In this document: positions 1 to 13,157 of the stretch, piece by piece
Layout of the letters: the number at the start of each line of letters is the position of its first letter
Position numbering within the stretch: the stretch's first letter is position 1
NCBI GenBank assembly: GCA_002633005.1
Contig: NMRA01000930.1
Location: forward strand, 33,858 to 95,886
Reading direction: 5' to 3'
Length of the DNA: 62,029 bases
Source of the DNA: Phoronis australis
Lineage: Eukaryota; Phoronida; Phoronidae
Program-made: the position numbers and the translations under genes
Notes under the pieces: generated by a model
Seen by the model: only the letters and a program-made list of their open reading frames with translations
Database searches by the model: none
What the model was told of the DNA's origin: nothing

Positions 1-52
1 AGGGGGGGGGGGGGGTCGAGCCCCCCGAAACCACCCTGGGTGCGCGCATGAA
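1..52 (+). repeat. G-run repeat, 3' end fragment
   Basis: A run of G, then a C-rich stretch, then GTGCGCGCATG. The same G/C-run followed by a GCGCGCATG-like end recurs near 1497-1511, 47580-47610, 49720-49760 and 54505-54516, so this is the end of a dispersed repeat cut by the window edge. No coding content is supported. Confidence 0.5.
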
Positions 53-660
53 TAATTGTCACTGGCTTTTGCCTAGCAAAACATACATCAATGGACTCGT
101 CACTTTTTTCATCCTGTCGAAAACTGTGCAAGGAATGCCATGTTTTGAGTCATTTCACATCAAAAGCCCCACAGATGACCAAAGAAACTTTATCGTGCCG
201 TGTATTTTTGGTCTTTTCTTTCATATTAAAAAGCAAGATAGGCTAAGAAAAAAGGGAAAATCCCCAAAACTACCATGTCCACGCACGCACAAGAAAATAT
301 TAGATTCTGAAAGCAAGCTTCCGAGAAATTCAAAATTGTGGTGCAACTGGTATGTTTTCATCAATTCTGGCTTGTTTGAGAGCTACCTGCCAATTTTTCA
401 GTCGCTACCCAGGAATGCATAAAGGCAACAGGGGCCGCCATGTTGAAAAAGAGTGTACCTACAGACGAGCAAATGACCTTTTCTCATTCTCAACATGCTT
501 ACAAATACAAACAATCCACATTCACTGAGCCTACATGCAACGTGTACCTAAAAACTGTCCACTAGATTTTGATCTTTTGTCACTGCAAGTTGGCTGCAAC
601 AGCAGCCTAATTGTTCAGTGCCACCTGTACGCCTATAGCTGATATTCAAAATGCAGCGCC
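53..660. other. No gene recognised
   Basis: The frame open from 48 to 422 has no recognisable domain and low-complexity Lys/Pro composition, so I do not call it. A GGCCGCCATGTTG motif near 431-443 resembles a YY1 site, as in the repeats at 41-44 kb. Nothing else is supported here. Confidence 0.4.
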
Positions 661-2744
661 ATAGACCCTATTCACGCCGACAGGAGGCGCATTCCAAAAC
701 GAGGCTCGCTACGATCGCTCTCTTAGCTTATCGGCATAGTTCTGTGTTTCAAACCGTGTTGTTCCGCGAACGGTCAGAAAAAATACGGACACGCAACTGT
801 CTGCTTCACAATCTCTCAAGACGTTGAGATTCGGAAGCGTTGGGTCGTTGCCGCGACGAAGCAAAATATGTCCGTGTAAAATTTATAAATGTTTTCGAAA
901 AGTTAGATCATATTTTGTCGCATGTCGGTCAGTTGTTAAGCATCATAGTAACGACCGGAGAATGGGCCAGCCAGGCTGTGTTTTTATGACTACGGATTAA
1001 GGGGGGGGGGGGTTTGGCATGGGCCCCCCTAAAATTGTATCAGATCCCATTTTTGAGTTCGGGTGCGAATTGCTGACTAGCACACGTACGCAACCAGGGC
1101 GGGTCTTGGGGGTGAATAAACATAACGTAAAATTGCCGTGAGGACTTGACAGGAACCTCAGGGGTCTCACACACCACTGATTTATCCACATTATTTTGGA
1201 AACGCTTTGCCCAGTCACACGTACATTGTGTGTCATAAAAGAGATAAGCATACTAGCAGCTGACGCAGCAAATACAACTACTCTCGTTTATCACATTGGT
1301 GTAGACTCACAGTTGAACTGTGGTTTTCTGTAGACTCCAGACCGTCCCGAGTTACACCATATACCAACTCGTGACGGACTCTCACGACGATTGAGCGTTA
1401 TGCAACGTATAGGCGCTGAATGAACCCCGTTTACCGTTTTTTTTAGTCAACAAGTCCGCAAACCCAAGAATTCAAGACCCCTGCATCCCCAGAGTTTAGG
1501 CTGGGCGCGCGCATCTGCCGAAATGCTGCTTATTCCTGTGCCCTGCCCCCCCTAACTGAAAATCCTGGATCCGCCTCTGCTAAGGGTTGAAACATTATAA
1601 TTTTTCTTTCTAAAATGGACTGGGCCCTCAATCCCTCAAATTTGGGGACCAATGTCGGCCCTATTCCCCTCTCAAACATATTGAAATATCACGCGAAATT
1701 ACCCCCACGAGGCATAAAAATTCCCCCAGTGAAAAATCTCTCTGAGTTCACATCACCTGTAACCACACAGGTGACAATTTTTAAGAGCACAAAAGACTAC
1801 TTTAAATTGAGGCAGAGCCTATGAGAGCTTGCAACAGGGCGGGGGTGCTATTGATGATGATCGGGAGGTAGATTGTTCCCGCCCTCACTCGGCGAAAAAA
1901 TCGCCTCTCAGTAGGCACTGGCACCGCTCCCCTCGAATGAAAGAGGCTTCTGCAGAAACATGATAACTATGATTCATTGTCCAGTTAACTGAAATTGAGT
2001 TCTAAAACGATGTTATGTTTTGGACGAACGAATTAGGTGTTTTAATTTTAAAATTCAACTTGGTCCAGATTGATATTTGAAATCTAAAACATGAAATAGA
2101 CGTAAGAATTATTTCAACCAAGAAAGCATTGATGGTCAAATAATTTTTATTTTCAATTAAGAGCCTGGTTTTTTATTTTAATGAAATATATTTAATAACA
2201 TCAATTATTCTTTCAGACCAATGACAAATCAACTGTTAGACCCAGTGAGTGCATATGATCAGGCTATGCTTGATGTTAATATTCTTGATCAACAAATTAA
2301 ACCAGATGTGACTAATTGCACATGACAGACACCACTGTCGAATATGTCTTCAACTCGTCAACAATACGGGCAGATGATCTGGTCCGCGTAGAAAGTATTT
2401 TGATCAACAATTTACAAGAAAAAACGTAACCCTGAATTCAGCATAATACCAAATCCGTAACACTACGATCGCCGCAATTTGGTCATATTTAGTTTTCATG
2501 TTTCGAACCTAGTTTTCCGAAAAAAATTAAACCCTTTCGCCAGACAACTCTTTGGCGCCTTAACTTGTTCTCTAATGTAATTTTCTACGTCTCTGTGGTT
2601 AATTGTCGACACATCATTAAAATTTAATATCCAGGTTGGACTCGAAAGACCGGCTATTTAACTCACGCAATGTCTACTTTCGCTTTGTTTATCGCAGTGA
2701 GCCTTGCTTTGGATCTTAATGGCCGCCGCGTGAATAGGGTCTGT
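661..2744. mobile_element. Non-autonomous TIR DNA element, copy 1
   Basis: The two ends are inverted copies of each other. AGACCCTATTCACGC lies at 663-677 and its exact complement at 2728-2742; a GAGGCTCGCTACGAT-like block follows inward at both ends. The 1610-2744 part matches, inverted, 38515 to about 39700, and 661-892 matches, inverted, 44031-44256. Both ends of this element are therefore shared with the larger element at 38515-44256, in the opposite orientation. No transposase frame is visible inside, so it looks non-autonomous. A clear target-site duplication was not found. Part of its middle is replaced by an unrelated G-run repeat. Confidence 0.65.
990..1583. repeat. G-run repeat nested in the TIR element
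   Basis: It begins with a G run at about 1002 and ends with CCCCCCTAACTGAAAATCC followed by TGGATCCGCC. The same terminal sequence recurs at the right edge of the window (61965-62029) and, decayed, near 30755-30795. It is absent from the related TIR element at 38515-44256, which suggests a later insertion into copy 1. Confidence 0.5.
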
Positions 2745-5700
2745 ATTGAAATTCACTTTCCCGCCAGATGGTGATCAGGACTTTGGCGGATAGGCGTCAC
2801 CAACAGAACCCACGTAAAGCGGACGGGAGATTTCAACCTTGGAATTTTTCCTGACATCACAATGCCTGCAAATTTGCAATACAAATGAGTGTGCTGTACA
2901 AATTACTTATGGAAAAAGGCCAACTTATTGAAATATCCATGGATAAAGGACATCAAGTTCTATACATTTCGTAATGCGAAGAAGAACACGCAGCTGCGAA
3001 GTCAGTGATTTCGACTGATAAAGCGGGAGAATTTCGATCTCAGCCGATGTCAATAATCTAAATTAAGGTATCGAATTCAGCGTAATCAAACAATGTGAGG
3101 GTATGACTGTTGGATTTTTTCCTTTGAATTAATGAACCTCTATATACAGTAGTAATTGAAAGTTTTCCCTCCCATTCTGAGTTGGGATCAAGCGGAAGTC
3201 GTGTCGAACACTTATTACTTTTGAGAGTGTGAATATAAAAAGTCCGTTATTAAAACACAATTATCAACATCGTTGGAGGAAAGTGATGAGTACGAACGAA
3301 CCTCCCCTTTCTTGCAGACAATCAGGGTGTTTCCACTTGCAATGGAGGTAACCCGTGATGACAAACTTAACTCTTTGTCAACCATTATTCAAGTCGCTTT
3401 TTTGCAGTTTAAGTTGTTATCATTGGTGTTAAATGTCAATTTGTCATTTTCAATTTTCAGGTATCTTCTTGGAATACGGCAGCACCGCAACGGTTTCATG
3501 CCAACAGCAATTCAAACACACTTCAGACACCAGGTTTGCGCAAAAATTTTACTCCTGCCTTAATTGTCCACTCATTTTCCACAAATGATACTGTCAAAGT
3601 TGTCATTTTCCATTTTTCAAAGGCTGGTTATTTACTTCAATTAACGGAAAGTTTATCAAAATTTTTTATGAAATCTACACTGTACAAACCATGCAAGTTA
3701 TTGGCTAATTTTTAATCTTCATTTAGTCATTTTTGTGGAGACACTTGACAAAATAGCATACCACTTATCGGCCGTATTTTGTGCTACAGGATTACCGTAC
3801 TCTGTGGGATGCGTATGAGCTCGTAATCACAGCTATGACAAGAATCGTCAAATTTGTTATTGGTTCCGGAATAGTTGTTGGTTGCACTGTTCAAGTTACA
3901 CAGAAATCCCGCAAAATATGCATTTTAGAATAAATACTACTGGAAAATATTAGGAAAATATAAATTTTCACAAATTTAAACGAGGATTTGAGAATATGTA
4001 GAGCAGTGGCTCTTAAAGATAGTGTTTCCTTTATATTCACCTACTTACTACAAAAAATGAGTTAATTGTCAATCGAAATATGTCACAAAAATTAACAAAT
4101 TTTTAAATTAGAGCAATGTCGTATTACCGTTGTTTTACTACTAATTTTTCAAAAAAATATAAAAAGTTAGCGGATATTCAGCGAAACCTCATTAATTATG
4201 CGGCGTTGCCATTAGAGTGATTACCCGTAATGCACACGAACCAGCTGACGAAAGAAAAAGAAGTCGAGCACAAGTCAAGTGAGTTAGGTGTTTTGACATT
4301 TGTTGTTAGCTAAACACAAGGGACCAGAAAGTACACCCTTTTGAAAATCACAGTTGTTATTCTTAGTCGTAAACCGCTGGATTAATTTGCTCTGCATATC
4401 AGTTCTATCAAGTATTTCTGTCACTATCCTGAGTCATTTGAAGTTGACCTATCCGTATAAGCCTTGTACGTTGTGTTCAGTTTCAAACCCGAGACCGAAA
4501 CTTAGTGGTTCATGACTTCGTTGAGCTTGGCTGTTAACTTTTCGTCTTCAGGGAGTTTATATAAAACCATTTCTTACAATTGACGATATCAATTACTTAC
4601 GAGAAATAAATTTCCTGAGTAACACTGTGATATTCAATATCCAGGGTTTGTAACTAATGGACCTAGGGCAGTGGGTGGAAAGGATTTCATGGCTGCATCT
4701 CTCAATTAAGCTACGATTCTCCAAACCCCAATCCTAGATCAGCAGATACAAAGCCTTCAATACATATCCCCATACCCATGCCAACCGAACCCAATTCCGA
4801 GAACAGATTCTTCACCTTTCACATTTGGTGAAGTCTCCTGTTCTTCAGGTATGGTACATGTCTGGTTTTATGTAAGTGTGGCTGTGGGATGTGTTTGTGT
4901 GTAAGTAAATGTACTTTTACTATGAGTTTAATGGCCATGAAATCGCTTTGAGACCCAGCTGAGTGTCATCTGGTGGTGCATGATGTCGACATTTTCGAAA
5001 AGTACGTTATTGGTATGTATTATATTAATATGCAAGTGTTTTGTATATTTAGTACTTGATTCTCCATTATTCAACACTTAGTTCCGTTCACATTATATTC
5101 GATTCCAAAGATATTCTGTAAAAAAATTTAATGACGTAATTGACTTGCTGGGCCTTGTTAGAAACTTATGTCTATAGAGGCCAACTTCCCTTTAACTGTA
5201 CTGATTCAGGCTCTGTCTGAGGTTTTTAATGAAAACTTAAATAACGCTGGTTTTAATGTTGACATTTTGGCTTTTTAACTCAATTTCACCTCACATTGTA
5301 TGACTCATACATGTAATTATCTAGTGACTTTCCGACGGATTAGCAATAAACATATTTTATGCCTATTAGAATTGACCTTGAAGCATAACAGGTCAACCTG
5401 TTCGGAAAACAAGAAGTTGTGGTAGGCAAGAGGGAGGGATCCACGCCATCGTGGAGGAATCGTGGAATCATTAAGAGGCTAGCCGGGAATTGTCGAAAGT
5501 CTTGTTGACAACAGAAAAAGTGTTATGTCAGGTATGAATCTAACTCTTGGATGGAAAATCTGCGTTGTCTTTGTACATGCTGGCAAATAAATCATACAAT
5601 TGTTACGAATAAAAGTTATAGTGTCATGAAAAATTTTGTTCTCATTAGTGTGAATGCAGTCAATGAATTACTCTCACTTTAGGATTGAGTCAATCGCATG

Positions 5701-8340
5701 AATGAGTCCAGGAATTGATAGACCTAGTGTTGCATATTAGGTACTTTGAACTGGAGTCTCCATTGAATTAAACAGATATACAGGTCATAAAATTAAAATC
5801 ATTTCGTGAAGAAAAATACAAGTAAATCTATTCAAATTTCTGTTATAAATCCGATCCAAAAACCAACTAAATGTCAATTTACAAAAGCATTTGTGAGCTC
5901 ATAGTCTGCAATTATGAAAAAATTCTATACATTTTGATTGTCAAATACAGAAAATCAACCCTCGTCAACAAGTTGTTGCTTATAATTCATTTACAAGAAA
6001 CATATGTTACTACTCAGTTCCTTTTTAAATCTACAGTAATGCGAAAACCGCATGAAAATATATTTTACCATTGCTTTCAGGATTTCCAAGTGTTTTGCCT
6101 GTATGAAGGTGTACTTGGCTTAGACTAACTGCAACGAAATGATGTGATGGCACTGAGGCCAAAGACCGATCAGAATACGTCAAACGTCATCAAGCATAAA
6201 GAAATATTATCTTGTGGCAACATGCACATCTTGGGAAACATGTGCGCAGAGTTGCCTGTTGTGTTTGGACAATTTAATTTTTACAAACCCTTTGCGACAT
6301 GCACGCTAAACAGATGTAGTTGAGCATTGAATGTTGGTACTTTGGTGAACTTGCTTTTGAACAATTGCTAGTTCTTCTGTGAGATGAAAACATTTCACTG
6401 TTATTGCTAACATTTCATTGTCACCAGAGTAATTCTGTGGTTCAAAGTGAGAGATCTTTGCCACAACTTCAGGTTGGCGCACCAAAACATGAGTGTCAGA
6501 TAACTAGTTCCAAATGTTTCAGCATTCATCCAGTGGCTCTAATGTTAACTGTCAATCTCTGTTGACAATTTCCACCAGAAAATTCATTGTCAACATTCCT
6601 TGTTGTCTATATTTCTATTGCTACTCAACATTTCATAAACGCATTGTATAGACATAACGTGTGCCAGTCTTCAATGGATTTTAAGTGCAAGAGAAGTTTG
6701 TATCAGTCATATTCAGGTTTTTTGATTTTTGAAACTTTTATTAGTTTTGAACATATATTTATAAGTACCTATTAGGAGTATGTCATTTAGCCGCAAAATT
6801 TGCCCAATTCGTAAAATTGTACGGTGTTCCATACTTTTGTTTTGCCTTGGACACCGGAGGTATCGACCATCCAAAATTAAAGGTTACGATGATTTTAAAG
6901 GGTAATTTGTTGGCTGATATGTCTATTGTCACACTGAAAGTAAAAAAAATCTGAGACAGGGTTCCCTGTGTTTGACAGTAAATACAAATAATTCGAAGAA
7001 AAAAGTCAATTTCTGACAAAAAGTTCTGAAGTTCCGTAGCATTTGCAATGAATTATAGCAAGTAATCTGCTACTCACATACATGTAACAAACCTTACTTA
7101 CAAGCAATGATGTTGAACACCACCACTCTCAAATTCAAGATGTCTAAATGCAGGTTTTTAAAATAAATGTGAATTACCTAAGCAGAAAAACAGTACTGAA
7201 CAAAGCATAAATAATTTTAAGTCACCAGAAGCTTTATGGTGACCCTTGACAGCCAAAAGTATGTCTGCTAATATCTACCTCTCAATGACCCACATGCAGA
7301 CAAACCACAGACGGTACAAATTTTGGTGAGAAAATATTTAGAATCAAGAGAACTATCCAATGGTAAATCTGAGTTAAAACAGGTAATAAAAGTACCAGCT
7401 GTATCACCATGCCGAAAGTGGCACTGTAAACCACACACTCCTTAAAGAAACTGTATGCACAAGGCTTCGAATGACCAATGACAAAAAAGAGGAAAAATTT
7501 CCAGGTGATGTATCGTTCCACAATTAAATAAGCTTCCCTGACAGATTTTTTTGTGTTATCAAGTTTAATTGAAATAAAATTTTTGCATGAATAAACTCAA
7601 AATAATGATCAAAAAGATACGAAAAAGATTAAAGTGGGAATCTAATAAGGGGAAATCGAAGCCAAAAAAGAGGAAATCCTCTTAAAAGACGAAAATTGCA
7701 AGCCCTAAATGTTTCCATTCTGTGACTATACAAATTGCCCATGGCAGAGTTTGAAAGTCAACAGCCACACTGAACATGGTAATTTCTGGTCATATCATGG
7801 CTATAAACCAAAGTGCACATCCAGCAACAAAGAAAGGCACATGTTGACTGAATAACACATACTTGCCATATCAGCTTAAATAATCTCCGTCAGGTGGCAT
7901 CTTTGACGTAAAGATATCTGCTGATGGCAATCGTTCGAAGACAGCAAAGTTCTCAGCGGGATACATTCTGTTCATAGATGCGTTTTTGTCTTACATGTTT
8001 TGGAACCGGGTCTTCGCAATTAATTCCATCAGTTCGTTGATATCGTCATTGCTCTTAGAAGCTTTCAAAGGAAGAGACAACCGATTTCTGCTCTTCATCT
8101 TGAAGATGACGTGCTGCTTCATAAAGAATATCAAATATTTCAATTTCATTGTCAGAAATTAAACTGAATGTACCAATCACTTACCCACATGAAGAGTGTG
8201 AAACATGATTAGTGTATTTAGTACCTATTTCTAATAGCTTTACAAATTTCAAGAGGAAAAAAATACAAATAAAAGGATTTGTCAAAGGGTGCCCAATTGT
8301 TCCCTACCACATAGGGCGTCCTGAGTTTTATGATTATTCA
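2745..8340. other. Gene-poor stretch, no supported gene
   Basis: About 5.6 kb of AT-rich DNA. Short open frames exist on both strands (for example 5871-6128 + and 7282-7521 -), but none has a recognisable domain, a gene-like composition or convincing splice context. A short exon-like segment at 3461-3533 has acceptor- and donor-like borders but no partner I trust. The only distinct structure is a small hairpin at 4801-4844. Confidence 0.5.
4801..4844. repeat. Small hairpin
   Basis: GAACAG then CTTCACC on the left pair with GGTGAAG then CTGTTC on the right around a 10-base loop, with a small internal mismatch. It is isolated and its role is unknown. Confidence 0.5.
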
Positions 8341-8377
8341 GGACCTCCATGACCAATGACTAGAATAACTAGAAAGA

Positions 8378-8400
8378 TTATTGTCACGGCGTGACAATAA
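8378..8400. repeat. Conserved 23-bp palindrome, one per unit
   Basis: TTATTGTCACG, one central G, then the exact complement CGTGACAATAA. Identical copies lie at 9563-9585, 10762-10784 and 12016-12038, each embedded in the same block that continues into CGGACTCTGCGCGTG. The four copies are identical while the rest of the units differ at many positions. Confidence 0.85.
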
Positions 8401-8803
8401 CGGACTCTGCGCGTGCGTATTACTGGAATTATGGAAAGTTAATGACAACAACCCATTTACCAATAAGAAAATGAATTCTTTAAAATTGTAGGAGAAATTA
8501 CACATTAATTTTTTGATGACCTTTCCACTAATTGACCTCTTCCGGTGCGTTATGAGCCCCGATGAGGAAGTAATTATTAACTAGTTTAAAAGTGTGGTTA
8601 ATGCTAAAAATCACAGATGTTTTACTTTAAGCAATTCAGAATACAAGATGAATGGACTGGTCAAAATTTCAGAAGAAAAATGCACCCAATGACCCCATGG
8701 GTGCACCAAATGACCTGAAAATTTAGAATTCAAACTCAGTCAGAATTAGTGAACAGATATGAAATTTTGAAGTCTCTAGCTCAAAATTTTAGTTTGCACT
8801 CAA

Positions 8804-11800
8804 TGATCTTTGACCTATTATTTCTGATTGGTTAGGCCTATTGCGAAGTAAGGTAGGGCATTCAATTGGCATGTTGACCTACCCAAGTGTGCTAAAATTG
8901 AAAAGAATTCCTTGAAAAACGTAAGAGATATAACATTTTGAACGTTACATGACCTTTGCACTAATTGACCTTATCCGGTGCATTATAAGCATCTTTAGGA
9001 GAATTAATTCAAAGCCCATTAAAAATGTGTTTAATGCTGAGAATCACAGTTGTCTGACGGTTGACACATCAGAATACTTGCTGATTGAAAAGGTCAAATT
9101 TTCAGAAGAAAAATGCACCTAATGAACCCACGTTTGCACTAAATGACCTGAAACTTATGATTCCGAATTGAATTTCCTGTGCCAATCAGACCTGTTAAAT
9201 TGAAGTGTCTAGCTCAAATTTTTAGTTTGCGCCTAATGACCTTTGACCTATTTCACCTGAATGGATGACCCGATTACTTAGAAAAGTATTTTTTAAATTG
9301 CCTTATTGACTTATACCTGTGTACCGAATTTGAAAAGAATAGCTTTTGAAATACAAAAGGAGTAGCATTTTGAAAATTACATGACCTTTGCACCAAATGA
9401 CCTCTTCCGGTGCATTACTGAATATGAATATATAACGAATCAAAATTTATATACTGCCTAAAATCATATGTTAAATTTGAAGAAAATACCTGCACCCATT
9501 TTGGAGTTATTAAGCCTCAAAGTTGGTCGGAAGAATAAGAATAAGAATAAGAACTAGAAAGATTATTGTCACGGCGTGACAATAACGGACTCTGCGCGTG
9601 TGTATTACTGGAATTATTATGGAAAGTTACTGAAAGCAACCTATTTACCAATGTGAAAAGGAATTCTTTAAAATTGTAGGAGAAACAACATTAATTTTTT
9701 GATGACCTTTCCACTAATTGACCTCTTCCGGTACATGTACATTATGAGCCCTGATGAGGGAGTAACTGTTAACTGGATTAAAAGTTTGGTTAATGCTAAA
9801 AATCACAGATGTTTTACTTTGAGCACTTCAGAATACAAGATGAATGAATTGGTCAAATTTTCAGAAGAAAAATGCACCTAATGACCCCATGGGTGCACCA
9901 AATGACCTGAAAATTTAGAATTCAAACTCAATCGCACTTAATAAACAGATACGTAATTCTGAAGTCTATCGCTCAAAATTTTAGTTTGCATTCAATGAAC
10001 TTTGACCTATTTTTTTCTGATTGGTTAGTCTTATTGCAAAGTAAAATAGGGTATTCAATTGGCATGTTGACTTACACCAGTGTGCTGAAATTGAAATGAA
10101 TTCCTGGAAAAACGTAAGACATATAACATTTTGAACGTTACATGATCTTTGCACTAATTGACCTTATCCGATGCATTTTAAGCATCTTTAGGAGAATTAT
10201 TGCAAAGCCCATGGAAAATGTGTTTAATGCTGAGAATCACAGTTGTCTAACGGTTGACACATCAGAGTACTTGCTGATTGAAAAGGTCAAATTTTCAGAA
10301 GAAAAATGCACCTAATGACCCCATGTTTGCACTAAGTGACCTGAAACTTTAGATTCCAAATTGAGTTACCTGTGGCAATCAGACCTGTCAATTTGAAGTG
10401 TATAGCTCAAAATTTTAGTTTGCACCTAATGACCTTTGACCTATTTCACCTGATTGGATTAACTGATTACTTAGAAAAGTAATTTTTTAAATTGTCATGC
10501 TGACTTATACCTGTGCACCGAATTTGAAAAAATAGCTTTAAAACTGAAGGAGGAGTAGCATTTTGAAAATTATATGACCTTTGCACTAAACGACCTCTTC
10601 TGGTGCAATATGGAATATAATTATAAAACCAATCAAAATTTATATACTGTCAAAAGTCATACGCTGAATTTCAAGACCGTACTTGCACCCAATTTGGAGT
10701 TATTAAGCCTCAAAGTTGGTCGGAAGAAGAGTAAGAAGAATAAGAATAAGAACTAGAAAGATTATTGTCACGGCGTGACAATAACGGACTCTGCGCGTGC
10801 GTATTACTGGAAATATTATGGGAATTTACTGACAGCAACCCGTTTACCAATATGAAAAGGAATTCTTTAAAATTGTAGGAGAAATTACATATTAATTTTT
10901 GATGACCTTTCCACTAATTGACCTCTTCCGGTGCATTATGAGCCCCGATGAGGGAGTAAATGTTAACGCGATTAAAAGTGTGGTTAATGCTAATAATCAC
11001 AGATGTTTTACTTTAAGCACTTCAGAATACAAGATGAATGAAGTGGTCAAACTTTCAGAAGAAAAATGCACCTAATGACCCCATGGGTGCACTAAATGAC
11101 CTGAAAATTTAGAATTCAAACTCAATCGCACTTAGTAAACAGATACGTAATTCTGAAGTCTCTAGCTCAAAATTTTAGTTTGCACTCAATGACCTTTGGC
11201 CTATTTTTCTGATTGGTTAGGCTTATTTGCGAAGTAAAGTAGGGTATTCACTTGGCATGTTGACTTACACCAGTGTGCTGAAATTGAAAAGAATTCCTTG
11301 AAAAACGTAAGCTATAACATTTTGAACGCTACATGACCTTTGCACTAATTGACCTTATCCGGTGCATTTTAAGCATCTTTAGGAGAATTATTGCAAAGCC
11401 CATGGAAAATGTGTTTAACGCTGAGAATCACAGTTGTCTAACGGTTGACACATTACAATACTTGCTGATTGAAAAGGTCAAATTTTCAGAAGAAATATGC
11501 ACCTAATGACCCCATGTTTGCACTAAATGACCTGAAACTTGGGATTCCGATTTTATTTACCTGTGGCAATCAGACCTGTCAATTTGAAGTGTCTAGCTCA
11601 AAATTATAGTTTGCACCTAATGACCTTTGACCTATTTCATCTGATTGGATGACCTGATTACTTAGAAAAGTAATTTTTTAAATTGTCATGTTGACATATA
11701 CCTGTGCACCGAATTTGAAAAAGTTAGCTTAAAAACTGAAGGAGGAGTAGCATTTTGAAAATTATATGACCTTTGCACCAAACGACCTCTTCCGGTGCAA

Positions 11801-12606
11801 TATGGAATATGATTATATAATCAATCAAAATTTATATACTGTCAAAATTCATATGCTGAATTTAAAGACCGTACCTGCACCCAATTTGGAGTTATTAAGT
11901 TTCAAAGTTAGTCGGAAGAAGAATAAGAAGAATAAGAATAAGAATAAGAATAAAATTGAAGAAAACCCAGGAACAACAGTACTCTGCGCGTACACGCGCA
12001 GAGTAACTAGAAAGATTATTGTCACGGCGTGACAATAACGGACTCTGCGCGTGCGTATTACTGGAATTATTATGGGAAGTTACTGACAGCAACCCGTTTA
12101 CCAATATGAAAAGGAATTCTTTAAAAGTGTAGGAGAAATTACATAATTATTTATTTTTTGATGACCTTTCCACTAATTGACCTCTTCCAGTGCATTATGA
12201 GCCCCGATGAGGGAGTAATTGTTAACTCGATTAAAAGTGTCGTTAATGCTAATAATCACAGATGTTTTACTTTAAGCACTTCAGAATATAAAATGAATGA
12301 AGTGGTCAAACTTTCAGAAGAAAAATGCACCTAATGACCCCATGGGTACACCAAATGACCTGAAAATTTAGAATTCGAACTCAATCGCACTTAGAAAAAA
12401 AAACGTAATTCTGAAGCCTCTAGCTCAAAATGTTAGTTTGCACTCAATGACCTTTGACCTATTTTTTCTGATTGGTTAGGCCTATTGCAAAGTATACTAG
12501 GGTATTCAATTGGCATGTTGTCTTACACCAATGTGCTGAAATTGAAAAGAATTCCTTGAAAAGCGTAAGACATATAACATTTTGAACGTTACATGACCTT
12601 TGACCA
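8804..12606. promoter_or_regulatory. DR1-type nuclear-receptor site cluster
   Basis: TGACCTTTGACCT, whose complement is AGGTCAAAGGTCA (two half sites, one-base spacer), is perfect at 9237-9249, 10430-10442, 11621-11633 and 12448-12460. One-mismatch versions lie at 8804-8816, 9996-10008, 11190-11202 and 12594-12606. Many single TGACCT half sites lie between them. DR1 is the known binding form for RXR/HNF4/COUP-TF-type receptors. Whether anything binds here is inference. Confidence 0.6.
11980..12005. repeat. GC-rich hairpin at array unit end
   Basis: TACTCTGCGCGT and ACGCGCAGAGTA form 12-bp perfect arms around a 2-base loop. Related imperfect copies (ACTCTGCGCTTACACGC...) lie near 12808-12833 and 12865-12890, each preceded by an AAAATTGAAGAAA(A)CCCAGGAAC-like block. 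They mark the right end of the array. Confidence 0.75.
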
Positions 12607-12900
12607 AATGACCTCTTTCGGTGCAATATGGAATATGATTATATAACGAATCAAAATTTATGTACTGCCAAAAATCACATGCAGAATTTAAAGAACATAC
12701 CTGCACCCATCTTGGAGTTATTAAGCCTCAAAGTTGGTCGGAAGAAGAATAAGAATAAGAATAAGAATAACAATAAGAATAAAATTGAAGAAATCCCAGG
12801 AACAGCAGTACTCTGCGCTTACACGCACAGAGTAATAAAATTGAAGAAAACCCAGGAACAACAGTACTCTGCGCTTACACGCGCAGAGTAATGAGTTCTC

Positions 12901-13157
12901 ATAGGTCTGCAATAAAGTTTATCCTATCTGACAGCATGACTTAAACTAATTTTTTGATTCTGGACAGATCTGTTAGCTTCCAGGGCTGTTGTTAGTTAAA
13001 AGAAACTCCAACGCTTACTTGTATACTTCGGCATCAAAATGATTAAGAATGATTCCATATAAAAACCATATGAAAATGAAAAATCACTATATACTCAAAA
13101 ATTCATACAGAGTTAATACTTTGTGCATGTGTTGGGATGCTGGCCCAAAGTACACTG
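12901..13157. other. Junction between array and giant inverted repeat
   Basis: No gene is seen. The following arm begins with TTTGCACTCAATGACCTTTG, which is also the local context of the DR1 sites in the array, so the array and the inverted repeat may share ancestry at this edge. Confidence 0.4.

Larger units (their letters stand above)
8369..12900. repeat. Higher-order tandem array, 1.2-kb units
   Basis: The block AACTAGAAAGATTATTGTCA recurs at about 8367, 9552, 10753 and 12006, giving unit lengths near 1186, 1200 and 1253. Each full unit contains a conserved palindrome linker, an A subunit starting TGACCTTTCCACTAATTGAC, a B subunit starting TGACCTTTGCACTAATTGAC, and a short C subunit ending in an (AAGAAT)n run. 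A and B are related, each about 430 bp, so the array is a repeat of repeats. The last unit passes straight from A to C: its B subunit is missing, as expected from recombination between the similar B and C starts. No coding frame is conserved across units. Confidence 0.9.

Noticed and set aside
3318-3533. Two possible exons (3318-3347 and 3461-3533), the second reading LEYGSTATVSCQQQ, reminiscent of a Sushi or Ig strand
   Set aside because: Splice-like borders exist, but the pieces are very short, no neighbouring exon continues the domain, and the match is only a few residues.
8369-12900. A CRISPR-like or phage-type array
   Set aside because: Units are over 1 kb with internal sub-repeats, and the surroundings are clearly eukaryotic with introns and eukaryotic transposons.
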